Shown here: positions 37,309-49,973 of the stretch, in pieces | How positions within the stretch are numbered: position 1 is the first letter of the stretch | Layout: the number at the start of each line of letters is the position of its first letter | Source of the DNA: Hirundichthys speculiger | Taxonomy: Eukaryota > Chordata > Actinopteri > Beloniformes > Exocoetidae | Reading direction: 5' to 3' | Length of the DNA: 64,000 nucleotides | Assembly: GCA_018398805.1 (NCBI GenBank) | Contig: JAGFBZ010000906.1 | Coordinates: forward strand, 875,001-939,000 | Notes under the pieces: model-generated | Told to the model about the DNA's origin: nothing | The model's input: the letters and a program-made list of their open reading frames with translations, nothing else | Database searches by the model: none | Made by a program: the position numbers and the translations under genes

Positions 37309-39048
37309 ATGCAGACACATGTGGACAGGCACTGAGGAGATTTCAGAACTGGTGCCTATCTGCAACCGATTGACCGGGCTCAAAGTCTGCTTTGTGATCA
37401 CACACAAGTACAGAGCTGGATGTGACTGATCAGTCTTCAGCGTCTTCAGATCTACGTAGGTGTGCGCTTGAAGGTATTTAGAGCTATGATGATGCATCCC
37501 AGCCAAGACAGATGATCCATCCACCTGGAATCTGTATAAGCCATCCAACTCTTTACCTCTGATGCCTCTGATTTTTTTTTTTCCTTCTTTGGACTCACGT
37601 ATTATCTTACAGTGACATCTTTGTTGGAACTTGGGGGGGCGGCGATCGAGCCAGATGTTGGTTTCTGATTGCCTACGGTAAAAACATGACACAACATGAA
37701 TCAAAAACAGATCCACCTCTCGCTTTAAACAGTATTGCTCATTCATTCAGGAGAAGATCACATGTCGTGTTCATCTGTTGCCAAAACACAAAGTGTCTCA
37801 AACTATTCCAAGATTACAGCCTGAGATAGCTCTGCTTATCCATCTGTCACCACGGCAAAGAGTTATCCTTCCTTGTTTAAGTCATTCAGGCTCAACGTCT
37901 GAGCCGAAGCGTGCGCTCCCATACGTGTGTTTGTGTTAGCTTTCGTGCACAGTGAAACGCACCGATCAGGGGAAAAAATGTATAGACAAGAGGCACAGTC
38001 AAAACTTTAAGCCCCCCCCAAGCCTCTTTCCACCCTGCAGATTCACACATGTGCACACATCATCACACTCTGCCTCCAGCCCCGCATGCTTTGTATTTGA
38101 TCTCACGGAATATTCATTATTTCGACGCCATAGTCATTATTTATGTTGGCGCGTTAAACCTGCCCACACAACGCCGTATTTAATGAAACGAGGGATCTAT
38201 TACATGATGCACTTTTAAAGATTTCAATATCAGGGAAAAAAAAGGGGTTTGTCTCCAGTAGCTCTCTTTATTCTGCGTGCTCTTTGACAGTCTCAAGAGC
38301 GAGGAAGGATCTTGCAAGGTCAAACACTTAACTCATATTCTGCTGTTGATGGTCGGTAACTTACAAATCATAAGTATTGATCATGGCAGGGATCATACTG
38401 AATGGAGGGCAGACAGTAAAATCATATCCACTTAGTCTTAATAGCCCACATTAAAGCGATTATGCACACAAACTAGGACTGTGTGGCTGTACGCTCACTA
38501 CGCCTGTCAATATATCTTTTTTTTTTTTTCCTTTTTCACTTTGCATTTTCATCCATGCATTTTTGATAATGAATCACGGCACCGCTATTGACTGCTTCGT
38601 GTAGAACAGCGGTAATTGGTCGGACAACCTCTTATCGGCCCCCGGGCCCCGTAGCCTCACAGGTAGCGGCGCTCCAGCCGGTGATATAATGTGCATAAGA
38701 TTTTTATACGCGCGTGTCAATACTCATGTATTTACTAATGACGGTGTGAGCGCTGCTGACCCGCTAATGAAGTCAGAGAATTTCTGAGTCACTCAACAGG
38801 TCAAGGACTGAAGAGCTGTCCTCTGCTAGCGAACATGCACGAGGAAAAACTGTTTTTTTTTTTCCAGTAGGAATTTAAAATACTTAAAGTGTGAAACCTC
38901 ACAGATCTTTTACTGGAATCTATTAATAGCCGTTATGGAGATTTTTATTGTTTCCTATCAAGTGTGTTATATTTGACTTATTTGTTCAGCTTACGTATTA
39001 TGAACAGTTTAAGTCTGGCTTTATTGCTCCAGTATTAAATGGCTACAT
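37309..39048. other. intergenic sequence
   Basis: No gene. It holds a T-run at about 37570, a T-run at about 38518-38530 and the enhancer-like block at 38560-38830. Confidence 0.5.
38560..38830. promoter_or_regulatory. candidate conserved non-coding element
   Basis: A repeat-free block with TGATAATGAATCA, GGTAATTGG, GATATAATG and CGCTAATGAAG-type motifs and unusually even base composition next to low-complexity flanks. It resembles developmental enhancers; conservation is untested. Confidence 0.28.
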
Positions 39049-39696
39049 CAGGGGTGTCAGACTCATTTTCACTGAGGGCCTCATCAGCATCATGGTTGCC
39101 CATGAAGGGCCAGATTAACCAGCATGAATGTAACAAAATGCAATGTAAATCAAAATAAATTAAATTTCAGCTTCTTATAATGTTAAATAACGGTTTTCTG
39201 TATTTATCATGTATTCAAGTTTCAAACATTTAAGTCATTATTATATTAAACTAAGGGCTTGTGGTTGTAAGAGTATCCATTACTTTGCTTTCAGAAGCGG
39301 AAGCGGTTCTTTGTTTTTCTTGCAGGCTAAATTTAGCATACTTAGCTACTGTTATTTCACCTTGAGATACAAACTTGTAATTGTTTTCCCATAATTCATG
39401 AAACTGCAATCCTTGTGCATCAATTTTTCTTTTCTCGGACATGTTGGGGTTAGTTAGTAAAGTCCATCAGTTCTGAAAAATCGTCTTAGCTTACCGTTAT
39501 CGTTGTGGGTAACAACGAAATGCATGATGGGAGATGTAGTTTATTGTCGATATGTGCTTTAAAGCAGTTTAAGCTTATTTTAAATCTTAAAATATTGGTT
39601 TAAATTTTAAGACAATAATGCCCAAGCTCTCGGGGGTCAAATAAAATGATTTGACGGGCCACATTTGGCCTGCGGGCCTTGTGTTTGGCACATGTG
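39049..39696. mobile_element. hAT-like MITE with CAGGGGTGTC end and 8-bp target duplication
   Basis: Starts CAGGGGTGTCAGACTCATTT and ends GTTTGGCACATGTG. The terminal text (GGGCCACATTTGGCCTGCGG near the end) is that of a widespread fish hAT non-autonomous family. Flanks GGCTACAT (39041-39048) and GGCTACAC (39697-39704) are an 8-bp duplication with one mismatch. The open frames inside are not genes. Confidence 0.88.
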
Positions 39697-40457
39697 GGCT
39701 ACACCATGAGGGCAGTTCAGTTCACGTCTGATAAGTGAGTTAAAATACAAAGGGAAGCGAGACTTCCTGCCATTCTTGAACTCATCCAGCACATGTTAAA
39801 TACTTGCAAAAATAAACCATGAAATATTTGCAAATTCTATTGGAATGCTGTTCCTCAGGCATTCGCTCCATGCAGAGACTCGAGTTCGAGAGTACAGGGA
39901 AACTGAGGCATCACTCATTAAAATTCCAGCACTCCCACGGGCGACAAGCGGTGTGATTATAACTTATTGGTGATATACATATGTGAACTTGCTGACCGTT
40001 GGTTCAGCGTGCTTCCAACACCATTTCTCTTTTTTTTTAAATTTAATTTACAGCACTGAAAACCTGACACAAAATTGAAATGGCTAAAATTACATCCTAT
40101 AAATACTAACAGTCTGCATAATAGGAGGTTTTAAGTGTCTCCGTTCGACATTATAGCCCACAGCCCAATAAGTCGTGTCATATGCACACTTGTCAGAGAA
40201 CTGAAATGGCTTGTGAAGCAAAACACCCACTTAGAAACTTCATTTTTAAAGCTATTTTTCACTCTGCTGATTCCATCTTTTGTTTAATAACCACTTTTCC
40301 CTTCTTCTTTTTTTTTTATCTGCTTTAGGATGAAACATGCTCATGAAAAATTGATCTCTGTGATTTGCATATGCCGATTCCCCTGATTGGGTTGCCGCCT
40401 CTTGTTTTGTGAAAAAGGGAATGGAAGCAATATCAGGCAGCACCGAGCGAATTTCAA

Positions 40458-40483
<26 letters not shown>
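40458..40483. repeat. poly-T run (26)
   Basis: Uninterrupted T homopolymer. Confidence 0.95.
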
Positions 40484-40488
<5 letters not shown>

Positions 40489-43400
40489 AGATGTTCATCT
40501 CCACCAAACCAGCAGAAGATGATATAAGATTGAGGATAGCCAATGCCTGAACCCCTGCAACCACTCTATCAAACAGGCGGGGGGGATAAATATTTAAAGA
40601 ACTTTAACTGCTAACATTTAATGTGAAACACATGCTTTGCAAAGAACCACTGCATTTGCATGGGTACGCCAAAAAAAAAAAGAAAGGACTGTATTCCTCT
40701 ATTTTTAACATTTGTGGACTTGTGATATATGGGCAAACTGCATGTATGTTATGTGTGGCGTGTGCACACTTCTGAAGCAGCATCAAACGAAGAGCGCGAA
40801 ACACTAGAAAGAGGCAGAAAGTGAGCTTTCTCTGAAAACTTATGTCATCTCACTCTTTCATTATCTAATGCTGGCACCCCGAGAGATCAACGTTGCCAAG
40901 GAAAAAATGGGGTTATAATTGCTTTTATTGGTTTATTGTCTGAGCGAAGAAGCTCTTTGATGTATTTAAGGGACCAATCTAATGAATAAGTGAATGCGGA
41001 AACAAGTCTATTCAGGGAACTGATCTCAAAGGGGCTGATGTTGGGGGGGGGGCTGTACATATCTGAGTATTGGTGGTGATTGGGTGTGCTTCAGTGTGTG
41101 TGTGTGTGTGTGGAGGGTGGAGGGTGGGGGGGTATAGTTGAGGTACAACAATGCATTCTTTAGTTGCCGGAGATAGTGAACAAGCTGAGACTTAATAAAG
41201 CACAGTCGGCCAAAGAGCAGAGGCGAGGAAAAGCATGGAGGGCAATCAAGTGTAAACATCCCATACAATGTTGAACGGGGAGATGCGTGACCCCCAGAGT
41301 TATGGGAGCTGGCTGGGTGGAGGGTGTGGGCTTATTTAGCAAATATGTAGATGTGCTTTTGACCCCATAGTGGTTGATTCACTGGCACACCACCGCCGCT
41401 GCACACAAACACACACCCGCTTCATCCCTTGCCCTGCCAGTCATTAATCATCATTTGTGATGAGAGCATGCCTTGTTTCGCTGGAATAATGGAACATGTG
41501 AACTCCTCTCCTTCATGTGCCAACGTGGTGGGCACTTCCTATGTATGTTGGACTTGATGTTTGCCTGCTCATTAATATGGTTTTGTTTTTTTATGTGTTT
41601 TTTTCCTCTTGCACTTTTAAAGCCGATGTCTGGGGGTCAGGGAGAGGTTTCTGTGGCAGCAGCAGCGGAGAACAGAAGAAGCCGCACAGATCTGGTTTCC
41701 CCTCTGGTTTTCCCACCAAAAAAAGTGATTAGAAGCTGAAAGCTGAGAGCGCGCGTCCCTTGCAGCAGGTTTCCTCGCATTTCCAGTTTAACCTTTTATT
41801 AAACTATGCATTGTGCTCCTAGCTTGCGCCGCAGACTGTCCGCTGCATTCTGATGCCCCTCGGGTCAGTCAGGTTAACAGCCAAAAGGGAGGTGGCGGGG
41901 AGGAGGCCGACACTATTTCATCTCTGCCCCTCTGTCTGGAGCCTGCGCAACACATTGGCAGAAAGAGAGAGAAGTATATGCTACAACCATTTGATGAGCA
42001 GCAGGGCAATAAATTCATTAATCATCATTATATGCCTCATCAAACTCTTTGCCAGCCTCTCAATGGGAGTTACACAAATTAGCCAGTGAAAAAGCAGTAA
42101 TTTTAGAGGAGCTAGGTAAGTGCTTTTTGATTGCTTTCTTGAACAATGCTTCCCCTGACAAGCTAATAAATCAATTCTTTCTATACTTAAAGTGCAGCTA
42201 CTGTGAACCCAGTCTGTGAGGGACAAGAGGTTTTACTACAGCCAGGGCCCTTTCACTGATTTGTTGTGGATTCCTTTTCTTTATGCTGCAACAAAGAGGC
42301 CTGGGTACAAAGCGTTTAATATCTGAATGAACAATTGTTACGTCTCCAGATGCAACAGGGGATTTTCTCATGTTGAATCAAAATAACCTCATGTTTGAGT
42401 TGAGATGTGGAAAAAAAAAAAAAAAACGGAGCCGATAGCAGGCCGTGTGGTTTCGAAATTCAATTAGCTTTACTTTACTCTCTTTGTTGTAAGCTGGTCT
42501 GGTTTACACACACGGGCTTGAGTGAGATGCATAGCTGCGAACTGCAAGCTTTGGAGAGTCCTAGCTGGCAGGTGATGCATACCTACTACAGCGAGCATAT
42601 CCTTCCATCCAGATGGCCATTCCACGCAAGACCAGCGAATCATCCATCAGACTGGAAATGGCTCCTTTATTGAAAATGAGGTCAATAGATGATTTGAGCC
42701 TGCTTTGTGCCTGGCCATGCTGGCTTGCTCCAGGTTTTAGCAGCTCTGAGTTAGCGAGCTAGATGGGACATCTCAAGTGGGAAAGGATGCAGTCGGAGTG
42801 TTTGGCAGAAGGGGGGGGGGGTGGTTAAGGGTGGTCTTTATCTGTTTAAAGCCCCTCTCTGATGAGATTACCTATTGGAGCTGGCGGTAAACTGCGCTGC
42901 ACTGCTAATCAGGGTGCTGCAGCCAGAACACTCCCACACTCCCACTGGCATGCAGCCACTGACTGATTTTCTTTTCTTTTTTTTTTTTTTATGTATTTAT
43001 TTAATGGGGGGTCTGGAAGAAAAAGAAAGCACCAAATAGTTTTCATCATAAATCATGTCATTCAGGAATAATTTTCCAATCTCCATGACATTCATAAGCA
43101 AGTGTGGGCATGAAGGATGAATTTATTTTCCTTCGTGTTTGCATTTAAACGCGGCCACCATTGAAACTGTCTTTTTGGATGATAAAATCCAGCAGGCACC
43201 TGTGCGCACCAAACACACAGCAGCTCCTGTTGATGTTCACGATTCGGGCACTTTACTAAATTAGCGCCGAGACACAGCTACACGTGGGGGTCAGCGCAGC
43301 TTCCCTCCCCTCATCGTGTAGGAGTGAGGGCCGGTCAGGAGCAGGGAGTTTTGGAACGAGTCGAGCAGTGGCGGCGGCGACTCCTTTGCCCCTTCTCATT

Positions 43401-44113
43401 AACCGTCGTCTCCACACACCGCTGAACTGAGCACATCTCAAAATAACTTGGGGAAGCTGGGTAGACAAAAAAAAAAAAAAAATCCCCCTTTTATCTCCAT
43501 CTTGGGAACTGATCCAATTAGGTAAGTGCCCATTTGCATCCATCAGGCTGAACCAAACTGGGAGCAAAAGTGGGGAAGCTTGGCACAAACAAAAAGGGTC
43601 AGTGGCGAGGGAAAGTCCATTTGTTCTGCAAGGTGGTTTGAAGAGGGTAACGTGTCCCACGTGAACGGCGGGTAATGGTAATGTTGCAGGAAGTGTACGT
43701 GCGAGTGCTCGCGTTTGAGCGGGTGTGTGAGCGCAGGCATTAGAGCGGTCATTAGGACAGATATCTGTGTGGTAATGTGGAGCAGATGTTGAGAAGAATG
43801 GGATCATTTAAGAGGGGCAAATGTAAATAAACAGTTAGCTTACACCCCCCCTTCTCCCCTGTGGACCCTGCGAAGTCACAGAAAGAAAGCAGTTTATCAA
43901 TCTTCTTCACAACCGTTCAGTTCATGTATCATCCACAGATTTGCTGCTTTTTGTAAAACAATATATGCGCCGAGATGCAGCATCGTCAGGATCGGTGCGC
44001 GTTGAACCTGCTCACCTTTTGACCAGAATGAGGGAGGAGCTATGAGAGGACACAGACTGGACCTGTTCATGGTCACAGGAGGAAGACCCTGTTGGTGTCC
44101 CCACCTCCGCACT

Positions 44114-44115
<2 letters not shown>

Positions 44116-44145
<30 letters not shown>
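44116..44145. repeat. (CA)n microsatellite
   Basis: About 15 CA units; a (GT)n tract lies 90 bp downstream at about 44237-44275, so the two can pair as an inverted repeat. Confidence 0.95.
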
Positions 44146-44148
<3 letters not shown>

Positions 44149-45505
44149 TACAGCTCTGTAGCCATGAATACCTGAGGCGGTTTGGCATGGAGTAGCCTTT
44201 ACTGTAAGTCCCCCTCCTGCACATATATGCCTATATGTGTGTGTGTGTATGTGTGCGTGTGTGTGTGTGTGTGTAGTTTTGTGGACATCACCTCCCCAGG
44301 GCAGGCCAGAACCCTTCCATGAGCCCTTACATGGCCACTGAACACAGACCCTTTGCAGTCGGTGGGTCAGAGGCTCACACCACACTGCTGTCAGAGCAGA
44401 TTGGTCAATGAGCAGCTCCTTTCAAGGAGTCAAGGTGCTTTCAGAGGAGAGCTTTATGTGCACGCGTGTGCGCTTGTGTGCATTTCCTTGTTTGTGAAAT
44501 AAAATTAGGCAACTTGTTTGCACTGTTGAAATGTTTAAAATAATATAGTCTGGCTGTGTAAGACCTTAAATACAGTGCGTAAACACCTTTTATTTTTATT
44601 CTGAGGCATACACACATGACAATCAAAGCTTATCTAAATAGACTCTTTACTTGCGACTAAACTAAAATCTCCCTCCTTCAACCTCTGGCCTCCGAGGACC
44701 TCATAGTTCATCACTCTTCCTTAATGTTTTTTTTTTCTTCTTTTTCTTCTCTCTTCATAGAAATGTTTTATTTATGTTGGGGGAGGTCACTTAAAACATC
44801 TCACAGTAGAAAATTACACGTGTAATCTCTCCCAGAGGAGCTATACGGAGAAATAGAAAAACAGTCGGTGAAGTGCAAAAAAAAAAAAAAAAAAATAAAA
44901 TAGTGTTAAATCATTCTCTGTCACCTTATCTGGTTTGCTTTAGCGCGTGTTTAAGACCGTTTTATAACTCCACTTAACATGATCGTTGAAGGTTCCGCGG
45001 GGTTTGACAGTGATGTTACACTGACACCAGTTTTTTTTGTTTCTTTTTTTTATCCTCTCAGTTTAAACGTAAATTGTCGGACTCGGAAGAAAACCAGAAC
45101 TCGTTTTGCGAGCTGCGGTGCGCAGAGCACCGTGCGTCAAAAATCTCATGTGCAGACTCGCCATGGACTACATGAAAAAGTTGCATCCTTAATTCCTTTC
45201 CTCACTGAGGCGACTAGATGAGCGCTGAACAAGGGTTTACCACTTCTTCCGGGTATTTAAGATCACAGCCTAATCTCGTGGTTCACTGTCGACTCATTGC
45301 AAGTATTTCACTTTTAAAATTGATTTATAAATATATTTGTTCGATCGGCTGCCTATATTGGTAAAAATAAATAAGATGTCATGGAGAGGAACATTCAGTG
45401 GAATCAAATGTCTCAAGGGCCGTCTGCGTTTCAGTCACATTTAAAACGGACCCTCCTTTTATTTCAGCCCTGTTTTATATCGTATTTGGCCCCACTTGTG
45501 TTGCA

Positions 45506-45523
45506 CCCCCCCCCCCCCCCCCC
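45506..45523. repeat. poly-C run (18)
   Basis: Uninterrupted C homopolymer followed by TT and a further C run. Confidence 0.95.
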
Positions 45524-48289
45524 TTCCCCCCCTGTGAATAATCCGCGCAGGTCAAGTATACAGCCGGTGTCTTTTTACACATTTGAGCTGAATCGGACCC
45601 CCAACTCTCATACGTGTTGTGTCAGTCGTCTGTTTTCTTTTTTTTTTTTTTTTTTTTTTTGAGACGCACCGTTTGCTCGGCCGAGTGATCCGCGCGCGCG
45701 CGCGTGCATCAACAGGTTCCGGTTTCACCTCAGACAGAGCCGGTTGTGGGGCCTTTAAAGCACCGTCCAGTGGGTCGCTGTCTAATTTGTCCACGGCTCC
45801 CAAGTGTTTTTTTTTTTTTTTTTTTCTGTCCCTGCAGCAGTTACTGAGCTCCAGTTGGTCCCGTTTTCATGTGGTGTCAGAATGGAGATGATTGATTTAC
45901 GAGCATATCAGGAAGACTACACTCTAAACCATTAGTTGTTTTTTTTTTTTTTTTTTGCTATGTCGTTGCTTGTATTATAAAGTGACGTGGCCGTTTGTGT
46001 TTGAGGCCAGTAGAGTCTTTGGAGTTAAAAAAACGAGAGCAAAAATTAGTGCTCGCCAAACTTTTGGACTACGTGTCTCACCCTAACCCTACACAGATAA
46101 TGACGCACGGAGCCACGCCGCCACAGTCCAGGTCCATAAAGCTCGATCAGATCCCGCCTTTCCAGAAAAGTGTCGAGAACAAACAAGGGAACAGATTTTG
46201 CTCCTGTTATTCATTAGTTAATTATTTCTCCAGTCATCACTGAAACATGCTGCAGATGCTTTTAAAGGAAACAGACAAGATCCGCAGCAGAGAAGGAAAT
46301 CAGTGGGCCTTACTGTTTCCGGAAATAATTATGGGACAAATAGTCCACATTTGTACAGTGAGATTTTTTTTTTTATTATTATTTTATTTTATTTATTTAT
46401 TTTTAGACAGGCCAGATATGAAACCTGATTAGGATTTTGTGTTAGTTAGTTCAGTTTAACCAGGCGTCATTCGCGGCCCTCGGGATTTATAGGATTATTA
46501 TTATTATTATTATTATTAACAACAATAATAATGATTATTTATTTGTTTTGAAAACAAACACATGACGAAGTTAAATAATTGTCTAAAAGCTCAACGTGTA
46601 TCAACACAGTTGGAGTGAAGGGTAAAGACCGTCTCCTCTTTCTCTCAAGTTTATTCCTCCTGTCGGATTATTTTCCCCCCATCTCCACACGTGGGAACGG
46701 CTCCGACCCTGTTTAGTATTCCCGCATTGTTGCGGTCCCAACAATGAGCCGACACGCCATTCAAGTGGAGGGAACCAAGTTGTGTAAAGTTGCTGGGAGG
46801 ATCTCCCCTGTAGGCGACCATGGCTCTGATGGAGGCTGGCGAGTTCTCTCCTCCAGTAATCTGGGGTTAATGGACTGGTTTTTATCACGCAGAGAAACAC
46901 AACTGGGATATAATCAATGATCAGTTACTGTCTATATTAACTGAGAGGATCATTTTCTTTAAAAAAATATATTTAAAAGAAAGAAAGGAAGAAAATGAAC
47001 ATAAATACAGCCACTCAAAAATAGCTCTCCCTGGTGATGTGTGATTAAAATGGCTCAGTTTCAATGATAATAATGAAAATTATTAATAATAATAGTACGT
47101 TTGGGGGAAAAAATATTTTTTTCCTTGTTTATCTAATTTCGTTTATGATCTTAATGATTGACGGTCTGATGTTTCCTTCCAAAATTAAATTATTAAATCA
47201 AGAAACGAAAAAAAAAAGAAAGAAAAAAAAAGAAAAATCTCAAACTCAGACACTGACACACAAAATGAATCATAATTTTTCTTTCTTTCTTTTCTTTGTT
47301 TTTTTGACAGATAAGCGCCCCAGTGTCACCTGTCCTCACACACCTGGTTTCCTGAAGCATTTGCTTTCAATCACGTCCGAGAGAACCACGCAACTTCTAA
47401 TAAAACTCCTGATATTCTCTTAGGGGACATTGCATCGAACAGTTAAATCCCCTCGGGAATCAGCAAAAGAAAAAAGAAAAAAAAAACACATAATTATGCT
47501 ATTTAGCCAGCTGATGTGTCGCAATCACTGCTCCAGTACACTCTGTCAGATTAAAATAGAGGACATTAAGGCTGAGGGAATTCTAGAAACCTCAGGGGAG
47601 ATTTCAAACTGCTGAAGGGGAAAGTAAACTATAGAGATTAATGGCGCCCATAAACAAGAGCACGCTGTCCCACTGCAGTGGAGGTCAACAATAACGACAT
47701 TAATAATGATTATTATACTTATTCAGCCTCCTTCAAAATACAACACAACTGACAAAAAAACGAATAAGGATGATAATTAAAAAAAAAAAACGCAATAAAA
47801 AACAAATAAATAAAAACAAAAATTAAGACCCAACTACGGGTCCGTCTTAATAATAAAGATAAAAAAAGACATCATAGTTTAAAACCTCTCCCTTCATTAA
47901 ACAAAAAAAAAAAAAAGAAGTAAAAAAAAAATCCTTCTACAACATCTTCTCAAAAGTATAATTTGGCCTCTATTATTTGTTCTGGATGTCGGTCAGACAC
48001 GTTTTTTTATTTTCTTTTATCCTCCTGTCAAAGTTGTAATAATCCTCATAATAACCGTGATCATTGTTGTTGCTCCAGAAGCTCAACTGCTTCTTTTTTT
48101 TTTCCTCCTTCTTCTTCTTCTTTTTTTTTTTTTTTCACCAGGTCATTTGATCGGGGATAGGTTTCCGTGACGGATTAACAGCCCCCACCCACCCCCTAAA
48201 ATTAGGAGCAAGTGTGACACCTACCTGCAGAAGTTGGAAGAGTTAGAGGACACTGCCTGGCTACCGCGCGCGCGCGCTCAAGCACTGTA

Positions 48290-48900
48290 TTTCCGCCTGC
48301 ACGGCAACACTCTCCCCGCCACAAACAGCAACGTGACGCGCCATTAAAACCGCTCTTCATTAATGATATATAATAGGCCAGTATGTTTTAAATGCATGGC
48401 CGCGTCCCTTTTAACAGCTCTGCCACGCCTTGGAAAATAGTAATGAGGCCTAAATTTGGCATAAAATCGAGCTCATTACAGGACTTCACCACCTGATTGC
48501 TCTGCGTAAAACACGGGAGGTAATTGGGTTAAATGTGAGCGCATTAGTGTTGTTGTATCAATATCCACTTTTAGAAAGGTGCTTCAAGTAAGAGGGAGAA
48601 GGAAAAAAAAAGAGAGAGGCTCCGGTGGGATTTTTATAAGAAAAAAAAATCCAAAACTCTTGACTGTTTGCACAAACCAAACAAAAGTGAACCTTTTTGT
48701 TGTTCAAATATTGCAACAACCTTGAGCTAAATACAGGCCTTCCCTTTCAAGTTTGTCAGAATTCTCCCTGCCTCGACATTTTGGAAATAATTACCTTTGA
48801 ACCATCTGTCATTGTGCAAAACGGAATTAAAATCTCGCATAGATTAACTGGCCTTAAAGCTCTGTCGACACTCAGCCGGTGCCAGCTGTTCCCCCAAAAT
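48290..48900. promoter_or_regulatory. candidate irx5-proximal regulatory block
   Basis: Two repeat-free segments (48290-48560 and 48690-48900) with multiple TAAT/ATTA cores (CATTAATGATAT, GTAATGAGG, GGTAATTGGG, GGAAATAATTACC) lie 350-970 bp past the irx5 stop codon. They could be 3' UTR or enhancer sequence. Their orderly non-repetitive texture contrasts with the homopolymer-rich DNA on both sides. Confidence 0.3.
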
Positions 48901-49004
48901 AAGCGCTGCACAAGTAGGATTTTTTTTTCTCCATAATTTACTTCAAAGATAGTGTGTTGTCCATTTTAAATACAAAAATGCTACATTAAATATACATGTT
49001 AGTC

Positions 49005-49010
49005 TTTAAT
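49005..49010 (-). terminator. candidate irx5 polyadenylation signal (ATTAAA)
   Basis: On the minus strand this reads ATTAAA about 250 bases past the stop codon. A second ATTAAA lies nearer the stop at 49192-49187. No AATAAA is seen in the first few hundred bases downstream. Which signal is used, if either, cannot be decided without transcript data. Confidence 0.25.
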
Positions 49011-49257
49011 ACAAATAGACTCAGGCGGCTGCAGCGATTAAGACCATTCTTGTTACATTTTTTTTTTTTTTTTAGGATTAAACCATTCAGAAACTAAAAA
49101 TTTGAGGATAAGCATTTACTCAGAAAATAACTGTTCTCAGAATCTGCTTCATCATTGTTCTTTTTCTCTTTTTTTTCTCCTTTTGTTTTAATGCAACCAC
49201 AAAAAAAAAAAATTATAAATAAATAAAAGTCCGCGGTGAGTGGAAAATATTCAGGTA

Positions 49258-49973
49258 TTAAATATTTGACATACCTTTCTTTAGTTCATAAGGGGAGTCT
49301 TTACAAAGATCTACCTGCGTTTGGCCTCTGACTTTCTGGCTCTCCCTCACCAAAGCCTCTGCTCTATTTAACACAGTCTGGTTTAATCCATTGAAATGTG
49401 CCGTGGAGCCCGTGGTCACCGAGCCGTGGTTACTGTGGAGGGGTCCAAAACTGCCGCCATAGTTCGTGTAGCCGGGGTAGAAGGGGGAGGTGTAGTACAG
49501 GGGCCTGGACAGCACCGTGCTGTTGGGGAGCGGGCACTGGGGGGAGGACCGGGACGGGGACGCGTTGGTGCCCGCGACGGCGCTCTGCGCCAGGCCGGGG
49601 CAGGACGGCGGCGCGTCGCCGCCGCCGCCGCCTTTACACCTGTCTGAGGACGTGGCGATCTCCGCCAGGGACCACAGTTTGGGTTTGGGGGCCGAGGGGG
49701 GCGAGTGGATGACGGAGGTCACGTTGCTGGTCACCGCGCTCGGCGCGTGGCTCAAATCTGACGGCTTGTCTTGCTGCGTAACGGCCTGGCTCCCCCGGGG
49801 CGCCGCCGAGGGAGACGACGTGGTCGGTTTGGCGGAATCCGGCAGCAGCTCCGTAGTCCGCTCCTCCTGCTCTTTTAACTCCGAGTCGCTCAGGAGGGGG
49901 TCCGAGTCTTTGCCGTGGCTCTCTTCTTTAAACCTGTCGCAGCCCACGTCCCCTGGGTTCAGTAGTTTGTGAT
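49258..49973 (-). CDS. irx5: irx5 coding exon 3 (C-terminal, GC-rich)
   Basis: Two bases completing the split Asp codon, 237 codons, then TAA at 49260-49258. It encodes a serine/proline-rich C-terminal half, the KPKLWSLAE motif at residues 313-321, a five-glycine run at 331-335, and an aromatic segment ([20 protein letters not shown]) typical of Irx5, followed by the conserved terminal [14 protein letters not shown] block. The exon is markedly more GC-rich than the flanks, especially 49500-49830, which produces long spurious open frames on the opposite strand. Confidence 0.95.

Larger units (their letters stand above)
39697..45400. other. gene-free intergenic sequence
   Basis: No gene or recognised transposon in 5.7 kb. 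Simple sequence: T-run 40458-40483, A-run about 42411-42426, T-run about 42976-42990, A-run about 43469-43483, (CA)n 44116-44145, (GT)n about 44237-44275, A-run about 44877-44895. The 183-codon minus frame at 43256-43807 has no domain and is rejected. Confidence 0.55.
45401..49004. other. irx5 3' proximal non-coding region
   Basis: No second gene. Homopolymers are dense: C-run 45506-45523, T-runs about 45638-45660, 45806-45825 and 45938-45957, and A-rich tracts at 47210-47240 and 47780-47930, with (TTA)n at 46494-46517. Between them are unique blocks at 46000-46350, 47630-47710, 48290-48560 and 48690-48900. Confidence 0.5.

Noticed and set aside
43256..43807. 183-codon minus-strand open frame
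   Set aside because: No recognised domain, composition like surrounding non-coding DNA, crosses a poly-A/T run and CA/GT-rich sequence.
46079..46093. CCCTAACCC telomere-like word
   Set aside because: Only about one and a half units, well within chance; not an interstitial telomeric array.
49396..49972. Plus-strand open frames of 83, 104 and 151 codons
   Set aside because: They are shadows of the GC-rich irx5 exon 3 on the opposite strand and have no family features.
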